From Anaspis maculata (taxonomy: Eukaryota; Arthropoda; Insecta; Coleoptera; Scraptiidae): DNA of 64,000 nt. A program made the position numbers and the translations under genes. The notes below the pieces were generated by a model. The model saw only the letters and a list, made by a program, of their open reading frames with translations. It was not told the DNA's origin and made no database searches. Positions 43,805 through 55,184 of the stretch are shown here, in pieces; positions within the stretch are counted from its first letter, which is position 1, and the number at the start of each line of letters is the position of its first letter. The stretch covers positions 20,174,892 to 20,238,891 of the forward strand of contig OX421964.1 of NCBI GenBank assembly GCA_949128115.1, given 5' to 3'.

Positions 43805-46800
43805 CTATTTGGGAGGAGCCTGTAAAATTTTCCTAGACAGCCTCATCATCCCCGAATGGGGATCCCTGCCGAAGTATTTAACTTGGATCTCCTGTCCCAC
43901 CTCCAGATCCAAAGCTGAAGGATGAGCAACCTGTGAACCAAAAAAAATATCATCACAATATAGAAAACCCCGTGAAAAAATATAAAATTCAACTGACTTT
44001 GCGCTGATCCAGCTGCGAATTGTGCAACAGTGCCGGCTGCATGCCGGGATACAGGGTGACCATGACGCCGATGTCTCTCACTTCGACGATACTGGCCGGG
44101 TAAATCTGACCGAATTCCAAAGTCGGTTCGCGTTCGGTCGTCAGGAGCTTGTTCAGGATTTCTTTGGCCTCGTCCAAGGCGTGCTGGTTGGGAGCGAAAA
44201 TTTCAAAGGTCGTTTCGTCGGCTTGTTCGATTTCCACGCCGGTCTCGGCGTGGAGTCGCTTCAAGTTGACGCCGCCGATGCCCAGAAGCCTGCCCCTTTT
44301 GTGGGCTTCGATTTCCAGTTTTTCCGTCACCGGGGAGTTTTCTTTCTTTTCTACTCTGTAAAAAGAATCAGAATCCAAAAATGGATAAAACCTCAAACTG
44401 TTTTTTATTCGTTTATTCAACGTCGGCCTACTTCTGCTGCCAAGGCCTAGCACCGAGGCCAGTGAGTGCTTCCCTCCACCATACCGGAGGGTTGGGATCT
44501 TTAACAACCACCAACGTCCATGAAGTCGGCGCCATCATTCAAATTTTACGTGTTAGGCGATACAAGACGCGTCAACCGATTTTTCGGAAGTGTATCTCTA
44601 AACACGCTTTCTTTCGTAACATCGATCTCTAAGAATATTATGAAAAAGAATATTTCAATTTTCAAATGAACCAAACCAAACCATTTCTTTTGGAAGCTAT
44701 AGTACACGGAAGTCTTAGCGTCCTTACTCAACATATGGCACATATCAACAAAACACGACCTCATGATATTGATCAACTTCATATCACTACTCAGTCCAAG
44801 GCACAGATCAACAGAGAATGATGCGACGATTTTGCTACGACACTAAAAGACAAGTGCCAAGATGCAAAATTATTTTCGATTTTGGAAAGTTGCAACTTTG
44901 AACTTGGGCTTTGAACTACGCTTCAAATTTAAACTTTATTTTACATTTGATCGATTCGGTGGACTTACATCTACCAAAAAGCTAGTTATATTGACTACAG
45001 GTACCCACCTAGGTTTGTCCATGCACTCGTGCATGATATGCAAAATTTGCGTCTTGGCATCGGTGGCTTTCTGGATGGCTTCCATGACGATTTTCAAAGG
45101 CAGTCCTGGGATTTTTATGTCGGCCTGAAGGGCGGTTATGCCCTTTCTTGTTCCGGCTATTTTAAAGTCCATGTCACCCAGGTAGTCTTCTATACCCTTT
45201 AAAATGACAAATTCTGGAATTATTCGCAGAAATGCAGAGAGAATAGTGTGAGGGCATTACCAATAAATCAGTCAGTATTCGATAGTCCTCGATGTTTTTC
45301 TTTTCGGCATCGTATCGAGTGACCAGGCCTATTGCTACGCCGGCAGCCGGTGCAGTAATGGGCACTCCGGCATCCATCAGGGCCAAACTGCCACCACAGA
45401 CGCTTGCCATTGAGCTTGAACCTGCAAAAAATTGTTTTGGTTATAACATGAAAAATAAAAAATCTGGCTATTTTATTAGAATTTGTTTCTAAATCTCAAA
45501 TTATTGGTCTCTAAATAATTGTATTTCACGAGAAAGTGATGTTGTTCAAGTGAACAGAACGACTGATGGTGGACTGGTAGCCACGTAAGTCAACACTGAC
45601 AAATAATTTCGTGTGTTTCATTGGTAATTATGCATCTGTCAATGAGTGAGGTCTGGTCAGTTGAGCTGACCAAAGAATGTGGCCGTTTGAGTCGTGCGAT
45701 GGTGAAAAAAATCGCTATTATTTGAGTCTGCAGATGTTGACACACTCACTAAGTACAAAATTTGAATACATTTTAAATTTTATGCGACCGATAATTTTGA
45801 AGGCTCATAATTTTTAAACGGGTAGATGAAACTGGATATTTCCTTTAGTACGAAAAATATTGTTTCTTTGTGACGATTGTACAATGTACAGGGTGCTCAG
45901 CTTAAAGGTGTTTCCTTTATTTTCGCTATTCTCAACATATTTTTGTCATTCAAAAACTTTTCTTGGTCAGTTTCTTGGGTGCTTTTTGAATCTGTAACCA
46001 CACTTCCTCTACCTCACCAGAATACAGGGGGTGGTTCAAGCCTTTTTTTTCAAATAGAATGACCCAATTTTTTCCTCATATTTCGATAGACCCTTTTAAG
46101 CTGAGTTCAAAAACACATGAAACCTATATATTTATTTCACAAATAACATTATAGTGAAGACAACATACACAAAAAAAGTGGTGAAGAAAGCTAGGATACA
46201 TCAAAAAAATGAGACAGAAATAACAAATAATATTCTACAACAAGTTTTCAATATGTCCTTAATTGTTTTGTATGCAGATTACATCTTTTGATGAAATTTG
46301 CTACGACATTGTTATAAAAATTGGAATTATTGGAAAAATGTATCTCTTCTCTAACTAGCCTTTTGAGGTGGTCCCTATTACATATTGATGTCTTGATCGT
46401 AGACCTTCTGCTTCAAAGCTCCTCAAAGAAAGTAATCAAGCGGGCTGAGGTTCGGACTTCGAGCTGGCCATGGAATCGTTTTATTTCTTCCAAGCCACGT
46501 AAGATATCAATCATTAAGGAAGTCTAGAACGACCCTTGCGTTATGAGGAGGTGCTCCATCTTGCTGCCAAATAAGAGTGTTTATTTGGTTTATGGGTAGG
46601 TTGTCGAGTAAATTTTCGATTTCCCCTAGCAGAAGTTGTGCAAAAGTTTGTCTTGAGACGGTTCTTCGATAAAAACGGGACCGATTATTTCACTCCGCTC
46701 TAACTGCTTTAGGGTTTTCTATTGCCCACAAATAAGAGTTACGTTGGTTGAAAGAACTCGAGGTAGAAAAAGAGGATTCGTCTGTCCATAATATATTTCT

Positions 46801-49800
46801 CAAGAAATTGTTGTCCAGATTATGCATTTCCAGCATGGTTCGGCAAAAACTGACCCCGTTTTTCCGATATCTTGCAAACAGTTGCTGAAGAAGTAAGAAT
46901 TTGAATGGTTTCTGACCATTTTTCTTCAATATTTTTCCTATTGTGCTTTTGGAAACATTAAAAATAATCACAGTCGAACGAAGTGAATCCCTCTGATTTT
47001 TTTGGAAATGCAGAAGGATCTCTAATTGTTTTTTTTCAGTGGCGATTCTCGGTTGTTGAGTTCTCCTGATATAAAAGTTAACTTCAATACCCTGTAACCT
47101 TTTCAAGGAAGTATTTTAGGGCCATGAGTTTTATTTTATTTCAGCCTTAATCTCTTGATGGGGAATCATCCCTCAAACCAGCACACCCTGTATATTTTTG
47201 AATTAGGCTTGAAGGGTCTATCAAGATGTGAAAAAGAGTCATTCTATTGAAACTTATTTTTTTTAACCACCCTGTATTTTGTTGACGTAGGAAAAATATG
47301 GTTACAGATCCAAAAAACTTATGAAAAACTGACCAAGAAGAAATTTTTAATGACAAAAATATGTTGAGAATAGCGAAAATAAACAAGAAAACACCTTTAG
47401 GCGGGACACCCTGTACATTATTGCGTTTTTAATTCGGGTTATGATGACACGACGTGTGGACTTCAAGTAGACGGATAGCAGAGTGAATTGGTGTCGCCCT
47501 CTTTAGCTCAGTGGTGAGAACAACTGACTGGCAATCAATTTTGAAATCACAAATGTACAAGTTGTCGCAAAATCAGCCCAAAATAAGTCCAGGGCAGTTC
47601 AAAGGAGTTGAGAAAATGGTTTTGAATTGCTAGGAAAGTCGAAGGTCAAACCCCGAGGCATATATGTGACGACGTCAAAGTGATCGCCATAGCCGAAGAA
47701 AAACTTCGCGAAAAAAAGTTTTCGCTGCGAGAATCGATCCTGTTACCACCGGCTTGCTTAGCCTTTCAAGTCACGACTTGTTGCTAAAATAATACAGGGT
47801 GTCACAAAATTATAGGAAACCAAATCCAAGCAAGCACATGAAATTGCACTCAAAGTGAAAAAAAAAAAAAAACTGCTGTTAGACGCAAAGAAGCGATCCA
47901 CAAACGTTTAGGTTTAACCAATAAGAAATCTCCAAGCAGAGGCGGAGAATAGTAGATGACGGCTGAAAGATGACAAAAAAGATTAATGGCGTTAATAAAT
48001 TGATGACTGGCCAAAAGTATATAAAACTGACCCTGAAGGCCTCAGCTACAACAAATCAAAAGTTCCCTCCGATCCCGTGTGAGCTTCTCCGTTTTCCAGG
48101 TTTTATTTTCTACGATTGAATAATCAGAATTCAGCGCCTATCTAGAGGGTGATTTTTTGACAAGGACCCACCCCAGATTTCTCGCCGCCAAATTTTTCTC
48201 CAGGAAAACGCCGAAACAGGTCGATTTTCATTTTGAGGGGAACATCTAGGACACATTGTCAAATTTTCATCTTCAACCCCTTCGCCCCCACCCTACCCTA
48301 CTTTAGAATTTAAAATAGCACCCATGTTGTGAAACATCAAATTGAAGGTAATAAAATACTCTTTCGGCCGAACATATTTCAGTTTTTTTCAAGTCCCCCA
48401 TCAACCCTTCTCAAAATTCTCTCATTGTTGATTAAAGGGAAGCTAGGGGAGCTTTTTCCCTATCAACTCCCGATTCTTGAAAAATAACTTCTCCAGCAAA
48501 AACAGGTCGATTCTTAATTCGAAGGAGACATCTAAGACACGTATCGCCAAACTTTCATCTTCAATCCCTTCGCCCTCACCCTACCCTACTTTGAAATTTC
48601 AAATAGCAATATCTACCTTGTCATCGGTCTGAAGGTAATAAAATTCTCTTTCAGTGAAAAATAATTTCAAGTTTTCTAATTCACCCTCTAACCCTTTTCA
48701 AAAATTCTGTTATTTGAGAGGCGAAGGGGTTGAAGATGAAAATTTGGCAGTACGAGTCTTAGATGTCCCCTTCTAAAGAAAAATCGACCTGTTCTTGCTG
48801 GAAAATTATTTTCTCAAGGATCGGCAGTTAATAGGGGAAAAACTTCCCTTTCATCAACAATGAAACATTTTTGAGAAGATTTAAGAGTGGTTTAAAAGAT
48901 TTCAAAATATGTTTGACAGAGGGAGAATGTTATTACCTTTAAATTGATGTATTACACGATATGTAGTAATACCCTTGACTGACTGCACCTTCATGATCAT
49001 TAAGTGTAATTATCATTAACGTTAAATGACGATTGTGAATTTGGGGGTGACACACTGCAAATCGTAATAAGCCTATGAGCTTGCGCCGTAGCGCATGAAT
49101 AAACGTGGCGATCAATTTTTCCCCAAAATGTCAATGTCAAATGGTCCGGAATATTGGGCTATTATTGCCCTTATGATCTATATTTATAATATTAATTTCA
49201 TATTTTCGGTGAGGTGCGAGGTGGTATTTAGCTTAGATTCCATTCAACCAAGAAAGCGTGGTGTGAACATTGCAAGCAATAACAAAGTAATTATTGATTG
49301 CAATGTTCACACCACATCATACTATCTTTATTTGTTGCCAAAATATATGTTGAATTTGTATGAGTCGAAAAAAATGGAGAAAACGAAGAATAAGAGACTG
49401 ATGATTTAGTCAATAACCTGATCAAAATCGCATAGCCTCATAGTCTAACCAACTTTTAAGCGCGGCTCTGATTAATATGCGCGGCTGGCAAGTGGCAAGG
49501 CAACTGACAGATGCATGTTATAGTTCATTATGTTTGTATCTATCGTGTAGTTCATTATAACTTTTTTTGCAATTTTTTAACTGCTTTTTGGTTAAGTACC
49601 TTCCATTTCGCTTGCTTTTGCAAAATTTCACATTTTTCACGACGGACGTTCTGGAAACCTCTATTCCCTCATCAATAAATTCGACTTTGCCAAAGATAGA
49701 GTACTACCAACCGATACTGTGCTACAAGTTCGCAATGTTCGTATCATCCAACTTTCGCAAACAGGTGCAGGCGGTCATTTCTTATGTAAAGCGAGGATAT

Positions 49801-52596
49801 TTTTCAATTTTTCGTACGTGCTTATACGTGCACGCTACGGGAATTATATACCTACCTGTCTCACGGATACTCACGGAAACCCATATCCTCATCAATAAGT
49901 TCGACTTTGCCCAAAAATAAAGTGCCGCCAATCTATATCCTGCTGTCTGTTTGCAATGTTTGTATCTTCCAAATTCCGCGAATAGGTGGTCATTTCTTAT
50001 ATTTTATTTTCTCGTACGTGCTTATACGTGCATTATCTCATAATTTGGTACAAGAGATGTTGTTGCAAGAAGCAAAACACAAAATCCAGTTCCTCCATTC
50101 CAGAAATACGTGTTTGAATGGCGTACTGAAATGACGGACTTGACGACAAATGACAGATATCGCGATTCATTGCAGAAAAGCTGGCCAATGGTATTCAAAA
50201 ATCACGGCGATGATGCACGACCACCGGCGATTATTCGGCGATTATGGTTACTCCTAGTTAATGACCTTTAAGGTCGTAAATGACGTTCTAAATGATCATT
50301 AAGTAAATGACAACGTGACACACTGGTCATTTATATCGTAATTTACGCTTAATGATCATTAAGTTTTCCAGTCTGTCAAGGGTATTAAGCAAAGCTTTTT
50401 GACTAACACCACCGCGGTAAAATTTCTGCCGCTCCATACGCTGTTTTATACCTAGATAGGCACGAAAAATAATTGTCGGAAAAATCCCTGGAAAACGAGG
50501 AAGCTCAAATGGGATCAGAGGGGACTTTTGAGATGTTTTAGCTGAGAGCGTTTAGGGTCGGTTTTGCGTACTTTTAACCAGTCATCAATTTATATTTATT
50601 CATGCTTCTATCAAAATAGCACCTGAAATACCCTGGCTAATAGGCGAAAGAATGGAAAATGCTGAGTTGTCAAACGCTACAGATTCACAAAAACTGTAGC
50701 GAAAGTGGCCACTTTCAGTCTTAATTAATTATATACAACATACAATAATTGTCGGAAAAATCCCTGGAAAACGAGGAAGCTCAAATGGGATCAGAGGGGA
50801 CTTTTGAGATGTTTTAGCTGAGAGCGTTTAGGGTCGGTTTTGCGTACTTTTAACCAGTCATCAATTTATATTTATTCATGCTTCTATCAAAATAGCACCT
50901 GAAATACCCTGGCTAATAGGCGAAAGAATGGAAAATGCTGTAGTTGTCAAACGCTACAGATTCACAAAAACTGTAGCGAAAGTGGCCACTTTCAGTCTTA
51001 ATTAATTATAAACAACATACCAACTTACCATTTTCAATTTCAGTTTTATGAAATGCCCTTACCATTTGATTCAAGCACCTGAGACGTCAAACGAATGGTA
51101 AACGGGTAACCATCAGGTATCGAATGATTCAAACCCTTTTCAGCCAAAGCCCCGTGACCGATTTCCCTCCTTCCCACGGCTCCTATCCTCCCGATTTCTT
51201 TCGTGGCATACGGCGGGAACTCATAATGCAAGAAAAAGTTTTTCTTTTTCACTCCGCTGAAAACGAAACACTGCCATTATTCACCCAAAAAAATCACGTC
51301 TCATCCCTTACCTACCCAATTAAAGTAGTGATAGGATCCAAATTCAAAGCGCTAGTTGGGGAACCTAACGTGACGGTGCAGTCCACTTGCGTCTGCCCCC
51401 TCTGGAACATGGCGCTGCCGTGCAGGGGCCTGTACAAATCAACTTTACACGTAATGTTCCTTAATTCATCGTACAGTCGCCCGTCACATCGCTTTCCTTC
51501 TTCGAAAATCAAATCGCGAAAAATCTGCTTCACTATGTCGTTGTACGCATTGTTGACGGCGTTCAGATCTAGATCCGGGAAGCTCAACTTGACCTTGTCC
51601 AAAACGTCTGTTCGAACATCCGCTAGTGCGTAATCTCGGCTAAGCTTGTCGTGACTGTAATCTTTGAGAATCCCACTTATCCTCATTTCGGCCAAGCTCT
51701 TCAGAGCTTCCATCACTTCGTCCGAAACCACAGCTTTCGGTTCCAGCTCCCGTTTTTTCTTGCCAAAATCTTTCTGCAGCTTTTCGATGCTGTTCACCAC
51801 GTGCTGAGCTTCTTTCGTGCCAAATTTGATGGCTTTTGCCAAATCTTGCTGGAGGATATTGTTGGCGTCGCCTTCGAGCATCACGACTAAATTTCGTTTC
51901 GTCGCCGTTAAAATCAGGTTCAAACTGGACGATTGCAGCTCTCTAAATGTGGGATTGATGATGACTTCGTTGTCGATGAAGCCCAATCTGACGGCCCCCA
52001 CCGGCCCGTTCCATGGAATATCGCTCAAGGCCAGAGCCGCCGACGCGGCATTGATCGCAATGACATCGGGAATGTTTGCGCCGTCCACCGCTTTCATGTC
52101 GCACACGATTTGCGTTTCGCTGTTGAAATTGTCGGGGAACAACGGCCGGATGCTTCGGTCGATGACTCGGGACGTTAAAATTTCTTTTTCGCTGGGGCCC
52201 TGTTCTCGCCGGAAGAAATTCGTGGGGATCCGTCCGACGCCTGAGAATTTCTGTCGGTAGTCGACGGTCAGAGGCAGGAACGAGCTGGTCGAAGGCTTCT
52301 GGGAGGCCACTATTGTGGCCATGACCGAGGTGTCTCCCAGCATGGCCATGCATCCGTCCGCGAACCTGGCATATTCTCCGGACGATATCTTCAAATTTCG
52401 GCTGAAATTGCGAGTGAATCACGTAATTTTCGAGAGATTTTCTTGTTGAGGAGAGGTTAGGTGAAGGTTGGATGTTTACGTACCCGTTTGTGAATGGAAC
52501 GACTGTTTCTGCTTTGTTGCCGAATTTTCTGCTGCATGTTTGAAGGTACTTGCGTAGTTTCGTGCTGGGGCTTTTTTTAGAAAGGAATGAATGCAT
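43805..52596 (-). CDS. PNPT1: Polyribonucleotide nucleotidyltransferase 1, mitochondrial (PNPase; 7 exons, 741 aa)
   Basis: Phosphorolytic 3'-5' exoribonuclease of mitochondria, also linked to RNA import and turnover. Exons (minus): 52596-52484, 52401-51316, 51256-51063, 45421-45261, 45196-45009, 44355-43998, 43930-43805; every junction keeps phase and GT/AG. The basic start [19 protein letters not shown] fits a mitochondrial presequence; an upstream GTG at 52626 is not a start. RNase PH domain 1: residues about 45-180 with [23 protein letters not shown] and RPLFPDNF. An all-alpha linker follows (about 205-300). RNase PH domain 2: about 330-575 with [14 protein letters not shown] (here [11 protein letters not shown]), [21 protein letters not shown], the SSSMA phosphate-binding loop, [12 protein letters not shown] and the catalytic [12 protein letters not shown] domain: about 590-650 with a GIGG loop. 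S1 domain: about 660-735 with [16 protein letters not shown] and [12 protein letters not shown]. Length is close to human PNPT1 (783 aa). Intron 3 is 5.6 kb and full of mobile DNA; other introns are 60 bp to 0.65 kb. Confidence 0.95.
45887..47415 (-). mobile_element. Dead mariner/Tc1-type transposon in PNPT1 intron 3
   Basis: The ends TGTACAGGGTGCTCAGCTTA and TAGGCGGGACACCCTGTACA are inverted. Similarity extends about 180 bp inward (TATTTTCGCTATTCTCAACA and its inverse). It carries a broken transposase on the minus strand. A secondary ACACCCTGTAT motif pair near 47185 and 47268 suggests a nested rearrangement of the right end. Confidence 0.75.
46260..47106 (-). pseudogene. Mariner-like (DUF4817-type) transposase pseudogene
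   Basis: Reading from 47106 downward, an intact stretch contains a helix-turn-helix-like segment ([16 protein letters not shown]) and the first catalytic block [19 protein letters not shown] with the ENPKAV motif that follows it in this family. Beyond a stop near 46687, frame-shifted pieces give [10 protein letters not shown], then [18 protein letters not shown] (second catalytic Asp) and [16 protein letters not shown] (third catalytic block with Asp). Several stops and frame changes make it non-functional. Confidence 0.8.
47495..47560 (+). other. tRNA-like A-box segment (tRNA-derived remnant)
   Basis: GCCCTCTTTAGCTCAGTGGT followed by GAGAAC is almost identical to the 5' half of a eukaryotic tRNA (A box TAGCTCAGTGG). 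A convincing anticodon arm and B box are absent downstream, so this is a tRNA pseudogene or SINE head, located inside PNPT1 intron 3. Confidence 0.4.
48320..48965. mobile_element. Palindrome with AACAGGTCGATT arms
   Basis: Left-arm words (AAACAGGTCGATTcTTAATTCGAaGgAGACATCTAAGACAC, CTTCAAtCCCTTCGCCC) occur inverted at about 48720-48800. A direct extra copy of the left arm lies at 48200-48310. The same family makes up the 55983-57307 element. Confidence 0.7.
48969..50393. mobile_element. Fold-back element (1.4 kb) with ATGATCATTAAG arms
   Basis: TAATACCCTTGACTGACTG at the left and the inverse of CAGTCTGTCAAGGGTATTA at the right bound it. TGATCATTAAG and GTGACACACTG blocks follow inside both arms. 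The interior includes a pair of direct repeats (about 49640-49840 and 49866-50035) that share CCTCATCAATAA, TTCGACTTTGCC and CGTACGTGCTTATACGTGCA. Confidence 0.75.
49258..49315 (+). ncRNA. Near-perfect 58-nt hairpin, miRNA-precursor-like (candidate only)
   Basis: Arms 49258-49282 and 49291-49315 (25 nt each) are complementary at 24 of 25 positions around an 8-nt loop CAAAGTAA. The arm sequence begins GTGGTGTGAACATTGCAA. Size and pairing resemble a short pre-miRNA stem, but it lies within a fold-back transposon in an intron, so it may just be a tiny hairpin MITE. Expression is unknown. Confidence 0.3.
50469..51021. repeat. Recent tandem duplication, 2 copies of about 276 bp
   Basis: Copy 1 at about 50469-50744 and copy 2 at about 50745-51021 begin ATAATTGTCGGAAAAATCCC and differ by a one-base insertion (GCTGAGTTG / GCTGTAGTTG) and very few substitutions. 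The second copy ends about 40 bp from the 3' end of PNPT1 exon 3. Confidence 0.9.
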
Positions 52597-52676
52597 TTTT
52601 AAACTAAAATCTGCCCGTGCGGGCACTACATAACCTTACTTTGGGATGTCGGGTGACGGGTGACAGCGTGAGCCAC

Positions 52677-52690
52677 TGACAGCGCTGTCA
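52677..52690. promoter_or_regulatory. Perfect 14-bp palindrome in the PNPT1 upstream region
   Basis: TGACAGCGCTGTCA lies about 80-95 bp upstream of the PNPT1 ATG, among further TGACA/TGTCA words (52654-52710). There is no TATA box, as expected for a housekeeping mitochondrial gene. The bound factor is unknown. Confidence 0.35.
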
Positions 52691-52699
52691 ACGTGACAT

Positions 52700-53239
52700 T
52701 TTGATTGACAAGCGGGAGTTTTGGGGAAAAAAAATTCAAATTTATTTCGTGGGTAATGATTTAAAAAATGAACAGATAACAGACATGGCCAAGAGAAAAA
52801 TATTCAATAATTTTGATGTAGAAAATCAAGGACAGAATAAAACGTTTACCGGTTTTCTTGCTACTGAGAAATTCTAGTAGTCAGCTCAGGGTTATTTGGC
52901 ATTTGCCATTGGCGTACTCTTTATTTCTACTTTTGTACATTCCAGTGGCGTAACAGTTTCATGGAATAAGGGTGTATTTTGATAATAATAGGTAGGTAAT
53001 CTCTAATGTTGAAGTCGATTTGGTTTACTGAAAATAATTTTTCCAACTCGAATTTCAAATGTCGCTGCCCCCTGAATGCAAATTATTTCAAGAATGGAGT
53101 TGGATATTACGTAGATAGGTATAGGTGAAATGATGATAAAATACGTTATTGCGGTGTTGCGGAATCAATTCCATTTGGCTTATTTCTCGACAGAAATTTA
53201 CTAATCAGGTCCCTACTCCCTTTCGGAAGCTACATGGAT
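52700..53239. other. Intergenic region, no gene recognised
   Basis: AT-rich DNA upstream of PNPT1 with no ORF or repeat that I can assign. Confidence 0.45.
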
Positions 53240-54229
53240 GTACAGTCGTTGCCCATTAAAAACGCGTACAAGCTTTTGAGACGGAGTGTACCTATACCTA
53301 CCGATTATGATTAATTTTGGCGGGTCCATATTTAGCAGTTCACGGCGAAATCAGCACACAGCTCAAACGTCCCACCGGAAAAAGGTCCACGACTCATTTG
53401 TCCCCGAGTTTTGCTACCGCGAAGATATATCCACTGCTCAAACGTCCCACTGGAAAAAAGTCCACGACTCATTTGTCCCCGAGTTCTATCACCGCGGAGA
53501 CATCCGCACTGATACTAAAATGATCCACCGGAAAAAGGTCCACCACGCATTAATCCACTGTCAGGTGACTTATTCGCCCATAGACATTGCAAAAGTAGAT
53601 GAAGTTGGGTGTAGGGTATGTTTGAAATCAGATAGCTTCCACCTCTTTGCATCTCCAAACTTTTCACTGATCAGTGTTAGAAAACAAGCAATTGTCGTAG
53701 AAATAATAAACTGCTGTGATTTTTCATCTTAGTATAATTATGCAACCAAACATACATTCAACAGACCATCTACTAGTTTTGACATGTCTATGGGTGTAGG
53801 TGGCATATGACAGTGGCTAAATGAGCGGGAGACTTTTTTCCGGGGGGACATTTGAGCCGTGGGATGATTTATCGGTGTTAAGACTCGGGGATAAATGCGT
53901 GGTGGACCTTTTTCCGGTGCACCGTTTGAAAAGTGGATGTCTTTGCGGTGTCAGAATTAGGGGATAAATGCGTGGTGGACTCGGTGGTGGACTTTTTTCT
54001 GGTTTATCGTTTTAGCAGCGGATGTCTTCGCAGTGGGAGAACTCAGGCATGAATGAGTCGTGGACTTTTTTCCGGTGGGATGTTTGAGGTGTGGACTGAT
54101 TTCACTGTGAACCGCTGTGTGGGCTCCCATTTTGGCTACCTTGTCACTGTGACACCAGGCCAAAATTAGACAAATCAGTACACTCCGTGTCAAAAGCTTG
54201 TACGCGTTTTGATTGGGCAATGACCGTAC
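53240..54229. mobile_element. Fold-back element (1.0 kb) built from ~70-bp tandem subrepeats
   Basis: The ends GTACAGTCGTTGCCCATTAA and its inverse (TTGATTGGGCAATGACCGTAC on the right) enclose arms containing AACGCGTACAAGCTTTTGA. Each arm carries several copies of a CCACCGGAAAAAGGTCCACG-type unit followed by ACTCATTTGTCCCCGAGTT. Fold-backs with minisatellite-like arms are known from insect FB/Rehavkus-type elements. No transposase is present. Confidence 0.8.
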
Positions 54230-54240
54230 CTATAAAAAAA

Positions 54241-55184
54241 ATCAATTTCACGGCTTTCTGCATTAGAGCAAGCTATGGAAAAAATGGGGTGCGTTGGTAT
54301 GAATATGGCACGTTGACGACTTGTTGGCAGCTAGCTGTTTTCATGTGCAATTTTCAATGTGACATTGTCACCGTTTCGGGAAGTCATGTAGGTCTTGTAG
54401 GTACGCGAAAGTAAAAATTTTCGAGAATATGCGAGGAATTGTTAGTTTCCTTTGAGTGATTCGCAGTATGGACAATAAGGGACAATGTCTTTACTGGTTG
54501 GTGAGTCTTCGCCAAGCCAAGGTTTTTGTCGGCCACTGAGAAAATTATGCCAAAAGTCCGTGAAGAAATGGAATGTAAAAAGGAAAAACCCAGTGCTCAA
54601 GAGGAAACTTATTCTTTAGATGGACAATATAAACAGTGGGACAATAATTTATTGAGTTGAACTGTACGAAGACGAGACAATTTGGGCGTGAGTAGGTAGG
54701 TACACTGTGTTGTCTGCCAGCATGTGTCTTTATATCTTGCTTGCTGTTGCAGTGGGTGTAATAGGTAGAGCTAGAGCTAGAGTAGGTACCTGATGGTACT
54801 CACTAATGCAGTGATGTGCATCAGAAGATGTAGCTTTTTGGGCGGTGGGCCTTTTCATCCGAGTAGTATCCTGACGATCTTCGACATCATTCATTTGTAA
54901 CCGCCAAAAAAACCTAACAACCTTGGCGTTGACCCACCAACCAGTGAAGACAATGTCCCTCATTGTCCACACTGCAAAGCACTTCAAAGAAACTCACGAT
55001 TCCTGGTGTATGCTCAAAAATTTTCACTTTCGCGCACATGATACCTCGACACGGTGACAAGGTGTCACATAAAAAATGCACGTGCAGACAACTGGCTGAC
55101 ATCCCCTTGTCATATCGTATCATCTTACCAACACAACACAGTTTTTCCATAGCTTGCTCTAATGCAGAAAGCCGTGAAATTGAT
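54241..55184. mobile_element. Fold-back element (0.94 kb) adjoining the previous one
   Basis: ATCAATTTCACGGCTTTCTG and the inverse at 55165-55184 are the ends. Further inverted blocks are GCATTAGAGCAAGCTATGG, GGGACAATGTCTT..ACTGGTTGGTG and their inverses near 54935-55160. No ORF of note. Confidence 0.8.

Larger units (their letters stand above)
47990..51021. mobile_element. Outer palindrome in PNPT1 intron 3 enclosing nested elements
   Basis: ATAAATTGATGACTGGCCAA (about 47995) through CTTCTCCGTTTTCCAGG (about 48105) reappears inverted twice on the right, at about 50486-50590 and 50762-50866. The right arm has thus been tandemly duplicated. Everything between is other palindromes. Confidence 0.7.

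Noticed and set aside
51124..52260. Plus-strand ORFs up to 169 aa over PNPT1 exons 2-3
   Set aside because: Antisense of well-recognised PNPase domains.
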